From: Nepenthes gracilis
Lineage: Eukaryota; Streptophyta; Magnoliopsida; Caryophyllales; Nepenthaceae
Length of the DNA: 64,000 nt
NCBI GenBank assembly: GCA_033239525.1
Contig: BSYO01000006.1
Span: forward strand, 16,020,175-16,084,174
Direction: 5' to 3'
The position numbers were made by a program, and so were the translations under genes. Below are positions 21,560-31,010 of this stretch, piece by piece. Position 1 is the first letter of the stretch; each line of letters starts with the position of its first letter. The notes beneath the pieces are model-generated. The model was not told where the DNA came from, did no database searches, and worked only from the letters and a program-made list of their open reading frames with translations.

Positions 21560-23420
21560 AATAAATCCTCGATCCTTGAAAGCTTATACATATCCAATTC
21601 TCTAAATAATCCAAATATAGATCTATCAAACTAATTTTTTTTCATTAGAGAACATTGAAGTACTTCACGCCAAGACACATGGCCAAACGAAACATTTCTC
21701 AAACAGATTCTGTAATTACTGTCTCAATTTTTTCAATTCAGACAAGACTAACCATACAGAGCCTTTGAAATGAGTGCTAATCCAAGCACAATATCGATAG
21801 CAAATTCGATCTCCCGATCTGCAGATATTGAAGACCAATCCTTAAAAAAAAAATCTTCAAACTGAGATAATCAAAATGTCTTCAATAGTCACCGAATAAC
21901 TTCCAGATATAACTATATATATGCTAGATGAACTCAACACCCATCTTTCAACAGATGACTTGCTTGCAACATCGAAAATCAACATTTAAGCTTTCTTACT
22001 AATTCTTTCTTAGAACTCAGAAGACTCACATCCTGAATACTGAATAGAATGGACTTGCCAAAATAGTCTTCCACGATTGAGAATCCGGCTCTAATTTCAT
22101 GAGCTGTATATGCAAAATTTTTACCGGAACCATCTGACTCATATTTGGACGTCTCGAATCCGAATGCCTGAAATTTGAACTATCTATTGACAAATTGCCT
22201 ATCCGGTCACAATTGAAACAGACTCTATTGTGACAAAGAAAACTCGTCTCATGTACTTTTTTCCACTAAACTTGCAAGCTAACTTTGCAAACTCGAACTT
22301 CGGGGAAGAAGACTTTATTTCATCTGACTTTTCTTTAGCTTATCCTCTAAAGGATAAGCAAGTCAATCCTTCTAGTTCTAGTTCCAATGCTCTAATTTTT
22401 TCTGAAAATTCTTGTCTCGGAACTACTCCTACTCAGTCAACAAAATATGATCCAACTCATTGCCATAAGTTTAGTGTCGGAATGACACCAATTGCTTTCA
22501 GATTGAATCTTGAAGTCCATGCCGAAATTTCTAGGCTCTCGAGCCACATTTGCAATCATATGGGGAACAAATCAAGATGGCTTCACAAACTATACATAGT
22601 TCTCAGCTACTAACATGCTGCAACAAAATTCTTCAGATTCTTCAACATCTTTCCTATGCATCGCTTTAGAAGTTGAATCTCGAGCTCTTTGTCCATTAAT
22701 TATTTGATAATGAATAAATTGTGGAGACGATTATTCACCTGATTACAACGATAAGTGAAAATGGGCAATCCTTGAGTCTTCATCTCATCCCAGCCGAAAC
22801 TTCAAATATCTATACGATCAGTATTTTCGCTGTTAATAAAATCATAGTTACACATCATTGTCCTATCTTCTAATATAGATCGTCCATCAAGACTCCACAG
22901 TTTCTCGTGCGAGTAGAAACAAGTTGACTTGACTTCAACTTCTTCTTCTTTATCCGTGGCATTCAATCTTGACGAGTCTTCATTCATCTCCACTTCCACC
23001 GCTTACCTTCCTACCGACCAAAAAATTTCTTCTACACCGCGAGATTTTGAACCGACTAACTTATCACCTACCCTCTACCGATCAAAATTTTTTTCTACTC
23101 CGCGAGATTTTGGACCAGCACCACCTAAGGCCGCTAATTCTCTTCCAAAATAACAAATTCCAAAAAAACCTTCACATATATATAGAAATCCAATAAAATT
23201 CTAATTCAAAAACTATATCAAATCATACATTATGTCGCTTGCACGACTCATCATGATCAAATAATCATCTTTCCGATCCAAACCCAAACCTTCACAATCT
23301 GATTTAAATTTAAACCTCCACAACTTTTTCTAATATCTGTTAAAAATAGCACTTATTTCATCCCAAATATTCAATCAATTATTTACCTAAAATGTCCTAA
23401 AATATTTCTCCTTATGACTT
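21560..23420 (-). pseudogene. Gag and start of pol of element A
   Basis: On the minus strand a zinc knuckle begins at 22220 with CFNCDRIG, a CCHC-type start typical of chromovirus Gag. Near 21590-21560 the RT piece LSRIEDLLN leads across S into 7509. Elsewhere frames are short. The gag start near 23400 cannot be defined. A plus-strand frame at 22230-22613 (Ser/Asn/Leu-rich, 127 residues) has no recognisable features and is probably a shadow. Confidence 0.65.
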
Positions 23421-23433
23421 CTCTCTGATACCA
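23421..23433 (-). promoter_or_regulatory. Primer-binding site of element A (initiator tRNA-Met)
   Basis: TGGTATCAGAGAG on the minus strand lies four bases after the 5' LTR. TGGTATCAGAG is complementary to the 3' end of plant initiator tRNA-Met, the usual primer of chromoviruses. Confidence 0.88.
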
Positions 23434-23437
23434 CTTC

Positions 23438-26017
23438 TATCACGAATTCGAATCAAACATGTTAATTTAAATAATTAATTATAATTTTTAAAATTTAAAA
23501 TCTCAAATAATTTTAAACAAATAATATTAAATTCTGAAATTTGGGTGTGACAAATCAAAATACAACTCAACAAAATTACATCCATACAAGATCTCATCAA
23601 ACAACCGTCCGGACAAAATAAATACGATCTACTCTACAATCATCTAATGAAGGTTATAATTTAACTAAAAATCATAATCAACATAACATAATATCTGAAT
23701 TATTTTTAAAATATAACCATAAGCCTATACCCGACCAAAACCATAATTTGATCATAGTAAATACTAATTTAAACCATAATAAAATCAAGACTCACTGAAT
23801 CAGACGAATGACTGACGAATCACGACCATACTCCTATAATCTATCCGAATCTTCAACTTTGAAGGGATAAAATAGGAAAAGTATGCTTAATACTCAGCAA
23901 ATATCATATTTAAATAAAAAGAGTCCAATAAATCGAAGAGAAAATTTTAATGGACAAAATCCGTTTAAATGACAGAATGAATTCAAATCGTCGATTAATT
24001 GAATCCAATAAAATTTCAAGGTCTAAAATTTAATGGTAATTTCGTACTCAAATCAAACATCCAAATCTGAACAAATATCCAAAGTAAAAAATTGTCCTCA
24101 TAGGGACATGTATATATATATTTATATTTATATTTATATATATAAATAAATTAAGAGTTATCTGAACCGATTCCAATAGATAAATAGCCAATTCCAAAGT
24201 TCAATCCAAATCCAAGTTCGAGTCCAAATCTAAGGCTCGATCAACTTGTGATTTGGGATAGAATCCGATAGTCAGATGATCCAATAGCGTGCGCAGAAGT
24301 CGAAATAGTATTACGACAGATGTTTCAAAGGTCTAGATCAAAATATATAATCAAAATCGTTTGTACGAGACATACCAATACCTAATTATGAGCAAAATCG
24401 GCAAATCTCAAATTCAAATCCAAAGGTCTAAATCCCAATCAAGGTCTAATTCAAATCAATGTAGAAGAATACAAATCATGCATTCAATTTGAGGTCTAAT
24501 TATTTAAAGACTAGTTTGAGAAAGAGTTACACATAATTTCGGTAATATTAGGCTAAATCAAATGCAAATTAGCCAGCATGAATGGCCACTCACGTACTCT
24601 GTACCCATGGATAAAGTTGCTTGCTATTATTTATCACCCGCGACTTTAAGTGCAATCCTCAAATTTATCAGATATATTAAAATATCCGAATATATTCTAA
24701 GGTCAAGTCAAATTATTCAAATGAGAATGATCACTACTCCAACCCTTTCCTGCAAGCGAAAAGAAATTTCCAAATAACAAATATCTTTTTCGTCGAGAGC
24801 TTGCCAGAAAATCTAATATCCAAATCCAAATATAGTGACCATAACCCGAGATGTGCATGTAAAAATGTATAGCCTATATAAGTTTCGTGTACATTTTTAT
24901 TATACATACTGATATATAAATATACACAGTGTGAAATAAATTTTTAAACTTTCAGAAAAATAACAAATCCTGAAAATTATAAAACCCATATCTAAAAACC
25001 CCTAAATCATCTAATGAATTATATATGCATGTCCAAAATAAATATATCAGGTGTATAAAAACATATACATGTTAATAAAAATTATAAATAGTATCCAAAA
25101 TAAATTAGATACTCAATTAGACCAAAGAGGTGATTTATAGATACTTGCCTTGATATCATATTTTATAGATCCGAAGAAAGGATATCCCAAAACACCCGAA
25201 TGATACCGTTTATCTCACTGTCGGTGCATCCTCTCGCAGCAACGCCCCTTTCTCTCTCCTCTATGCAGCTTTTGTCGCATGCCGCTGCCACCCACGCTGT
25301 CATTAGTCATTGGCGACCACCATCGCCATTGATTTCGCATCCCGTCCGGCCACCGTCCTTCCTTGATGAGCCTCTCTCTCCTCACCGTGCGAAGCCCACG
25401 CCTCACCCGTGTTCTCTCTCTCCTTTGTGCAGCTCTTCTACCGATGTTTGATGTCGCCGCGCCAACCAGCTACTGCTGCAAACAGCAGTCACCGGCCTCC
25501 CTAGTGCCACCTCGCCGGCATCGATACTGCTGATGCTGCCGATAGCCATTGTCGGCTTCCTCGATGGTCTCACCTTTGTGCCACTCAACCACCGACATCG
25601 TGCCATCCTCGCCGCGTATCATCGTCGCCAGCTGCTGGCCGCCTCTTCCTTCCTCTCCCCTCCTCCTTCTTCTCTCTCTTCTCCACGCCAAAACCCTCAC
25701 TCCCTCTCTCCTCTTCTTCTTCTCTCTCTTCCCGATCTTATCTTCTTCTGATTTTTTTCTTTTTTTTGTTTTCTTTTCTTTCTTTTCTTTTTTAATATAT
25801 TATTATTTTAATATATGTATATATATTAAATTTTCTTTTATTCTAAAATTCAAACCGATATTCGGGTAATAGTATGAGCATACCTCGAGCACCAGTCCGA
25901 CTGATCCAAATATTATCAAAATTTTTTTTAATATTTAATTAATTTTTTATCATGCCTAAATTATCCAAAATCATAATTAATATTAAATTAATTTGAATAA
26001 AAATTTAAGAAATTACA
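23438..26017 (-). repeat. 5' LTR of element A
   Basis: 2580 bp, matching 4102-5535 over its first 1.4 kb. Its outer end on the minus strand is TGTAATTTCTTAAATTTTTATTC. It contains a GC-rich, pyrimidine-rich segment (25200-25740) with leader-like character. Plus- and minus-strand frames there (25200-25870) are Ser/Pro/Leu- or Arg-rich low-complexity and not supported as genes. Confidence 0.88.
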
Positions 26018-26022
26018 GTTTT
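26018..26022. repeat. Target-site duplication GTTTT, right flank of element A
   Basis: Matches 4097-4101. It falls in a T tract in the RNase H linker of H. Confidence 0.78.
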
Positions 26023-26890
26023 TTTTTTTTTGGGATGTGGATCATCTTTACACTATCAAATGTCGAAGTCAAATCTTGAACTTTTAATAAATACTTGAAA
26101 AGTTACTGGTTGAAAGTCTTAAAATTTTCTTAGACTTGATTGACAACCTGTTCCAAGTCGCTATAGATGATCAAGTTTTTGGTCAAGCACTATTTGGCCA
26201 ATCTGAGTCTGGTAAGCAATGCCTTGTACTCTGTGACATTATTGATCGTCAGGAATTTGATGGTCATTGAAAACTTTATTTCTAACCCATCAAAAGTTTT
26301 CAGGACCACGTCGGCACCACAACTTATTTGTATTAAAGATCCATCTACATGTAAGGTCCATGTCGAAGCCCTTTGCTAATCGTCAGTCTCAGCGAGGTCA
26401 AGGGTTTTTAGAGTTAGGATCATTGTTTCAACAATAAAATCAGCCAGAGCCTGACCTTTTAGGACTAACCTCAGTCGAAACTTTGCATCAAACTCACCCA
26501 ACTCAATGACCTATTTGACCAGTCATCCCGGCATGTCCGACCTCTGTAAGATTCCTTTTAGCGGTTGGTCTATTAGAGCGACAATTTTGTATGCTTGTAA
26601 ATAATGACGAACATTCCAGGCAGAATATATAAGTGCCAGAACCATCCTTTCAGTATGAGAATATCAAGTCTCTAGGTTGGTCAAGTTTTTGCTAATATAA
26701 TATACAGGTCATGACCCATTGGATAGTTGTCGAATCAAAATCAAGCTCACAGCAATGTCGGATATTGTAGGGTACAAATACTTCGTCTTCTTGAGGGGTA
26801 GTAAGAAAGGTTGGGTTCAATAGATAGTCCTACTCTCGAAATGTAACTTCATAGTCAGTCGTCCACTAGAAACCGACGGCCTTCATCCCT
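26023..26890 (-). pseudogene. RNase H domains of element H
   Basis: Minus strand at 26340-26100: GADVVLKTFDG, TIKFLTINNVTEYKALLTRLRLAKY, LIIYSDLEQVVNQV, then KYLLKVQDLTSTFDSVKMIHIPK. This matches the archaeal-type RNase H found in Tat elements (NNVTEY block and YSD...QVVNQV). Farther upstream (26880-26400) is the ordinary RT-linked RNase H, too broken to follow. Element A interrupts the sequence at 26018. RNase H removes RNA from the RNA-DNA hybrid. Confidence 0.75.
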
Positions 26891-27480
26891 CTCATAACTT
26901 TGAAGAATGGTAAATACTTCTTTGTTGATTTAGTCAAAAAACATTAGAGTACTGCTAGCCTCTCGATGAGTTTCTGAACTTCTTTCACAGTTTGAAGTTG
27001 GTTCATACCGAGAATAGTCTTGATTTTTTTCAAAGTTTGTTTCAATACCTCGATGTAAGACAATGAAACCTACAACTTTTCTCATGTTATTTCAAACGTA
27101 ACTTTATCAGATTGAGCTTAATTTGGCGTGTCTGGTGCACATTGAATGCCTTGTCTAGATCACGAATATGGTCATTAGTTGCTCTACTCTTGATGAGTAT
27201 ATCGTCCACATACACTTTTATATTCCGTCTGATATGGGTTTTAAATATCTTATTGATAAGCCGTTGGTAGATGGCACTAATATTTTTTAATTTGAAGGAT
27301 ATAACTTTATAATAGTATGTCTCTTGGTCGGTCATGAACGACGTGTACTCTTTGTCTTCTAGACTCATTCTAATCTAGTTGTACCTCGAATATGTATCTA
27401 TGAAACTCAACAATTCATATTCTAATGTTGAGTTTATGAGTAGATCAATCCTCGGTAATGGAGGGAAGGCTATCCTCAAC
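26891..27480 (-). pseudogene. Reverse transcriptase of element H
   Basis: Minus strand: LPRIDLLINSTLEYELLSFIDTYSRYN near 27470-27378, a stop at 27375, then MSLEDKEYTSFMTDQETYYYKVISFKLKN, IYQRLINKIFKTHIRRNIK and VYVDDILIKSRATNDHIRDLD. YVDD is intact at 27212-27201. The upstream part containing the WRMCVD block is missing: from about 27475 the frame passes straight into protease (PYLTAFEAVTVELLRIAF then PPLPRIDL), which indicates an internal deletion of the RT N-terminus. Confidence 0.82.
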
Positions 27481-27830
27481 AGCTCAACAGTCACCGCCTC
27501 AAAAGCTGTCAAATAGGGATGTCCGAAAATAGTGTTGTAGATCGAGGAAAGGTTTACTGCTAAAAAAGAAAGTATCTTGGATGCTATTCTCAAATAGGTG
27601 CTCAACGTAACTTCAAGCTGGACAACTCTCTGAACGGGTACTTGCTCATTGTTTAGCCCCTACAAGGGTCCATCGATAGGTTTCATATGTTTTTTTTTCA
27701 GACCAAATTTATAATATGCATCAAGATAATGCAAATTTCTTAAATTTTCATTATCAATAAATATTCATTTTAACCAATAATCTATATTACCATCAGAGAC
27801 AAGTATAGATATATCAAGGGGATCAGAATG
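27481..27830 (-). pseudogene. Protease of element H
   Basis: ISILVSDGNIDYWLKR is followed by FIDNENLRNLHYLDAYYKFGLKKKHMK at about 27770-27690, and then YLRIASKILSFLAVNLSSIYNTIFGHPYLTAFEA at about 27600-27490. The catalytic Asp is present (27753-27755), but the following Gly-Ser-Ser is replaced by Glu-Asn-Leu. The second motif (NTIFGHP) is recognisable. Its C-terminus is fused to RT by deletion. Confidence 0.75.
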
Positions 27831-29226
27831 AGGAGAGGTTATATGAGTCATATCTTCTTTATTAAAATTAATAATATCATTCATAACTCCTATCATTGGC
27901 CTCTTCTGGCTAGCAGCCATACTCAAGTGATCCGAAGTGTCGTTCTGTGCTGATCGTATTGTAATCATATTAACGATCCCGACTGCCACTCGATTTTTTG
28001 GCTGCTTGGCTTCATTCCCATCTGCTCCTCCAGAGGTCTGTCTGGATCTTTGTAAAAATCGAATAAAGTATCCTTTCTGGATCAACTCTTCAATCTTCTT
28101 CTGCAGCGTTCGACAGTCTTCAATATTGTTACCTTTGCACTGATGGTAATAACAATACTTTGACTGATCACATTTATTCGAATTCTTCAATATCTTTGGC
28201 AATTTCAAGAATTTTTTATCTTGAATTTACATCAAGATGTTGGTGCGAGAGTCATTTAAAGAAGTCAAGTCTAGGCGCCTGAACTCCCTTTGTGCTGTCA
28301 GCTCTGATTTATGCTGCTTCCTCGGTCCTCGAGAACCCACGTGGTCCCCATTCTTCCTCTTTTCATCCACCGTCCTCCGATAAAAATAGTCCACACACTC
28401 TGGCCATTTCACTTCATAGGCCTCTTCGGTAACTATGTAAGCTCAAGCAATGGTCTTGGCATTTCGAAAGGTCTGCGGATCTTTATGGACTAGATGTTTG
28501 AAGAAGTCTCTAGACTCTAAGGTTCACATGAAGGCACTGAACTTCACCTCGTCGGTGAGCTTGAGTATCTTTTGGGCCTCAATCATGAACTGAATCAGGA
28601 ATTTCTTTAAATTTTCATTTGGCTCTTACTTGACACGGCTTAGTTACCATTGTTACTTATCAGTCCTCTGAGTGAAGGCAAATTGGGACAAGAAGCCGTC
28701 GGCTAGATCTTGAAATGTTTGAATCGAGTTGGGTTGAAACCGATAGAACCAAATTCGGCGCATCCCCTTTGAGAGTCAAGGGAAAGTATAGACACATTAC
28801 AGTCTTATCCATACCTTAAAAGTTAGGAGAGTATAAAAATGGTCAATATAGTCCATTGGATTAGTACTTCTATTGTAGAATTCAGGGCCAGCATGTTGAA
28901 TTTATGAGGAAGTGATGTGTTTGGATCTCCATCATGAATGGAAATCTCCATAAATCTGCAATTCATCCACTGGCATCCCCTCCAAAAACATGTCATATTT
29001 TTTAACTTTTTCATCAATTTGACAAGGGGTTGCCATCCTCTTCTCATCGAGAAAGGTCCTCTCTGAAGGGTTCTATGTGACATGAGAGGTTGGGTGGCTC
29101 ACAATGTTTGGAGGGTGCACATTGTGAGAGCTCCTACTTGGTGTGAGGGCTCCTTATCATTACAAGAGTAACGAAGATTTCGTCTTCCAGGGTTATCATC
29201 TCCGGTCCTATAACTCAGACAACCTT

Positions 29227-29231
29227 TTAAG
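29227..29231. repeat. Target-site duplication TTAAG, left flank of the copia solo LTR
   Basis: TTAAG at 29227-29231 recurs at 29886-29890, bracketing TGTAGGG...CCCAACA. Confidence 0.88.
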
Positions 29232-29885
29232 TGTAGGGAAAGAGGGCGGGCTACTTTCCCGATTAAACGAGATAGTAAGAGATGAGAATGAAGAAGAACA
29301 ATGAACACCAGATTTTACGTGAAAAACCTTTCTTAATCAAGGGAAAAATCACGGGACAATCCGTTCACGGAGACGTATTTCACAATGTGAGAATTTTGGA
29401 GACAACAGTAGAGAACAAAGAGAAATCGAAGAGCACTCCTTCACCGTTTTTCTCTTACACTCACACACTAGTACACCGCCACTCTACATATACATAAAAA
29501 TATATGAGGCAATATTCAATGCATAAAAGGATAGAAATAATTCCTTCCAACAATAAGAATATTCCCCTGTCCAAAAAATACGGCTCCTGCAAAACTGTCT
29601 GAGATCATGTATCTCCAGAAGATCCGCTGAGCTGGCATTATTCTGCATTGCCTTGCGGGCGGCCAACCGTTGGCCGTCCGCGTTCTTCACGAGGCCGGTC
29701 AGCAATTCCATTGACCGTTTGCAATTTGCTCTTTTTAAACCTCTCAGTGAAACCGGCTTACTTCGTCGCCAAACCGATCAACAGCCCGTTGACCGTCCAT
29801 CCGGTCAACTTCATAAAACGGCACCTTTGTGCTCCGCCCAAATTATTCGATTATAAGAGCTTCTTTGCGGGAGTGATTCCCAACA
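29232..29885 (-). mobile_element. Solo LTR of a Ty1/copia element
   Basis: 654 bp. On the minus strand it starts TGTTGGGAATCACTCCC and ends CCCTACA. The segment near its end (CACGTAAAATCTGGTGTTC followed by TTCTTCTTCATTC) is of a kind common in plant copia LTRs. There are perfect 5-bp TTAAG duplications on both sides and no internal region. Frames inside (for example 29484-29711 minus) are incidental. Confidence 0.85.
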
Positions 29886-29890
29886 TTAAG
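29886..29890. repeat. Target-site duplication TTAAG, right flank of the copia solo LTR
   Basis: Matches 29227-29231. Confidence 0.88.
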
Positions 29891-30239
29891 CGCTTTAGGA
29901 CCTTATTGCTTAAGACAGCTTGGGTCCTGAGGTCTTCAGGCTGACAACCCTCATCAATTGGGTACTTCCTTTGCTTTGAAGTTGCTGTCTAGGAGGCAAA
30001 AGATGGGGCCCTGTTCTATTGCTCATCTAGTCGTGTTCAAATGGTCTAAATGGTCTTGTAAATGCCATCCATTCTCATCGTGAGTGCACGCACATAGAGG
30101 TTGGGATGATTATCCACCTGACTTTCCATAGGAGGGTAGTTGCCACGTGAGGCGGCATTTTTGATCGGTGCACTAACTTGACTTGTGTGTTGACCATGTT
30201 GGTCTTTGTAGGAGGAGTGTGGTAGTCGAACTTTTTAGT

Positions 30240-30261
30240 TATTTTTCACAGGCGGCATCAA
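30240..30261 (-). promoter_or_regulatory. Primer-binding site of element H, degraded
   Basis: The minus strand reads TTGATGCCGCCTGTGAAAAA at the place where B has TTGGCGCCGTCTGTGGGAAC. Most differences are transitions. Confidence 0.65.
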
Positions 30262-30942
30262 TTATGTGCCTTCGAATATGAATTATTATACGGATTAGAA
30301 AGCTAAAAACTGTCCGATAGGTCCAACCCGGGTTTGGTCTCCATACATTCCTAATCTGGATCTTGTATAATACAAGAAATATACGATTAAAGAATTGATG
30401 GGATTTATTTTTTAATATATTATTTGACTCTCAAATTAGTATATTTCTTTTAGAAAAAAAGAAAGGATGTAAAATGAGAATGTTTATGACAATGGTTTTG
30501 TGATATGCGTTTAATGGAAAACATTTTAATATGAGAAAGTGTGTGGACCTTTGAAACATCTTAAGATTATTTTTTAGTTAATTTTTATTTGGTTGAGTGT
30601 CATCCTCCTCCCTTGTTGAGAAGGAGGGGTTTATATAGAAGTTAGAGGTAATTGACCTTTTCCAACTAACTATTTAATGAACCGTCGGATGGATAAGTAG
30701 ATATTGTTCGTCCAGTGGTTCCTGATTGACAATCGAATTCGTTGAGCTAAATAAGAGAAGAAAATTGTCTATTTTGATTGGTTAAAATTGATTCCGTCTT
30801 CCTTCAAGAAGTAACGGCTCAAATAAAATCGATAGGCATGTCTACTAATTTTGAGCTATATGGGTGACTGGACTTCTATTTTATTATGGATTGAATCATT
30901 TGATGGATATTCTTATGTGACCGTTAGTAACTATACTCATTA
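30262..30942 (-). repeat. 5' LTR of element H
   Basis: On the plus strand it runs from TTATGTGCCTTCG, next to the primer site, to CTATACTCATTA, parallel to TGATGCGTACC and GTACTCATCA in B. It is about 680 bp. The end points are degraded (TT for TG, TA for CA), and no duplication can be checked because the other end is outside the window. Confidence 0.65.
30631..30637 (-). promoter_or_regulatory. TATA box in the LTR of H
   Basis: TATATAA on the minus strand, followed by ACCCCTCCTTCTC, in the correct orientation for gag-pol transcription. Confidence 0.55.
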
Positions 30943-30959
30943 ATATATATATATATATC

Positions 30960-31001
<42 letters not shown>

Positions 31002-31010
31002 TTAATATTT
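30940..31010. repeat. (TA)n microsatellite
   Basis: Two blocks of TATATA separated by TCATTAA, immediately beyond the LTR of H. It marks the right edge of the nest. Confidence 0.9.

Larger units (their letters stand above)
4102..26017 (-). mobile_element. Element A: decayed chromovirus (Del/Tekay-like) Ty3/gypsy element inserted in H
   Basis: Read on the minus strand: 5' LTR 26017-23438, primer site for initiator tRNA-Met (23433-23421), gag with zinc knuckle near 22200, RT split by the inserted solo LTR S (21560/7509), later pol, and a truncated 3' LTR (about 5535-4102). Without nested elements it is about 7.9 kb, short for this group, so internal sequence has been lost. LTR ends are TG...CA-type, degraded at 23438 (TA for TG). 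The LTR copies differ by about 13% in a 100-bp sample compared by eye, older than B. Confidence 0.85.
27831..30197 (-). pseudogene. Gag of element H (interrupted by a copia solo LTR)
   Basis: The start MVNTQVKLVHRSKMPPHVAT is at 30197, next to the primer site. The capsid region is degraded, with readable parts near 28900-28780 (NPMDYIDHFYTLLTF; MCLYFPLTLKGDA) and 28580-28450. The zinc-knuckle-like segment KYCYYHQCKGNNIEDCRTLQKKIEELIQKGYF lies at about 28160-28060, with Asn in place of the zinc-binding His. RVAVGIVNMITIRSAQ follows at about 27990-27945. The solo LTR at 29232-29885 sits in the N-terminal third. Confidence 0.75.
1..30942 (-). mobile_element. Element H: decayed Tat-type Ty3/gypsy retrotransposon, outer host of the nest
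   Basis: Reassembled by removing its insertions, H reads on the minus strand: 5' LTR (30262-30942), primer site, gag from 30197, protease, RT and RNase H down to 26023, then integrase from 4101 to 2728. An opposite-strand gene follows at 159-2040. The 3' LTR must lie left of position 1. Continuity across the inserted element A is seen directly: the RNase H tail reading KYLLKVQDLTSTFDS and then HIPK stops at 26018 and resumes at 4101 as the linker ADRLVRAIVTGD before integrase. Stops and frameshifts are everywhere, so it is non-autonomous. Membership of the Tat lineage rests on the YVDD[IM]LIKS form of RT, a second RNase H and the antisense ORF. Confidence 0.85.

Noticed and set aside
25200..25870. 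Ser/Pro/Leu-rich and Arg-rich frames in the LTR of A
   Set aside because: They are low-complexity, lie within an LTR, overlap on both strands and have no splice or domain support.
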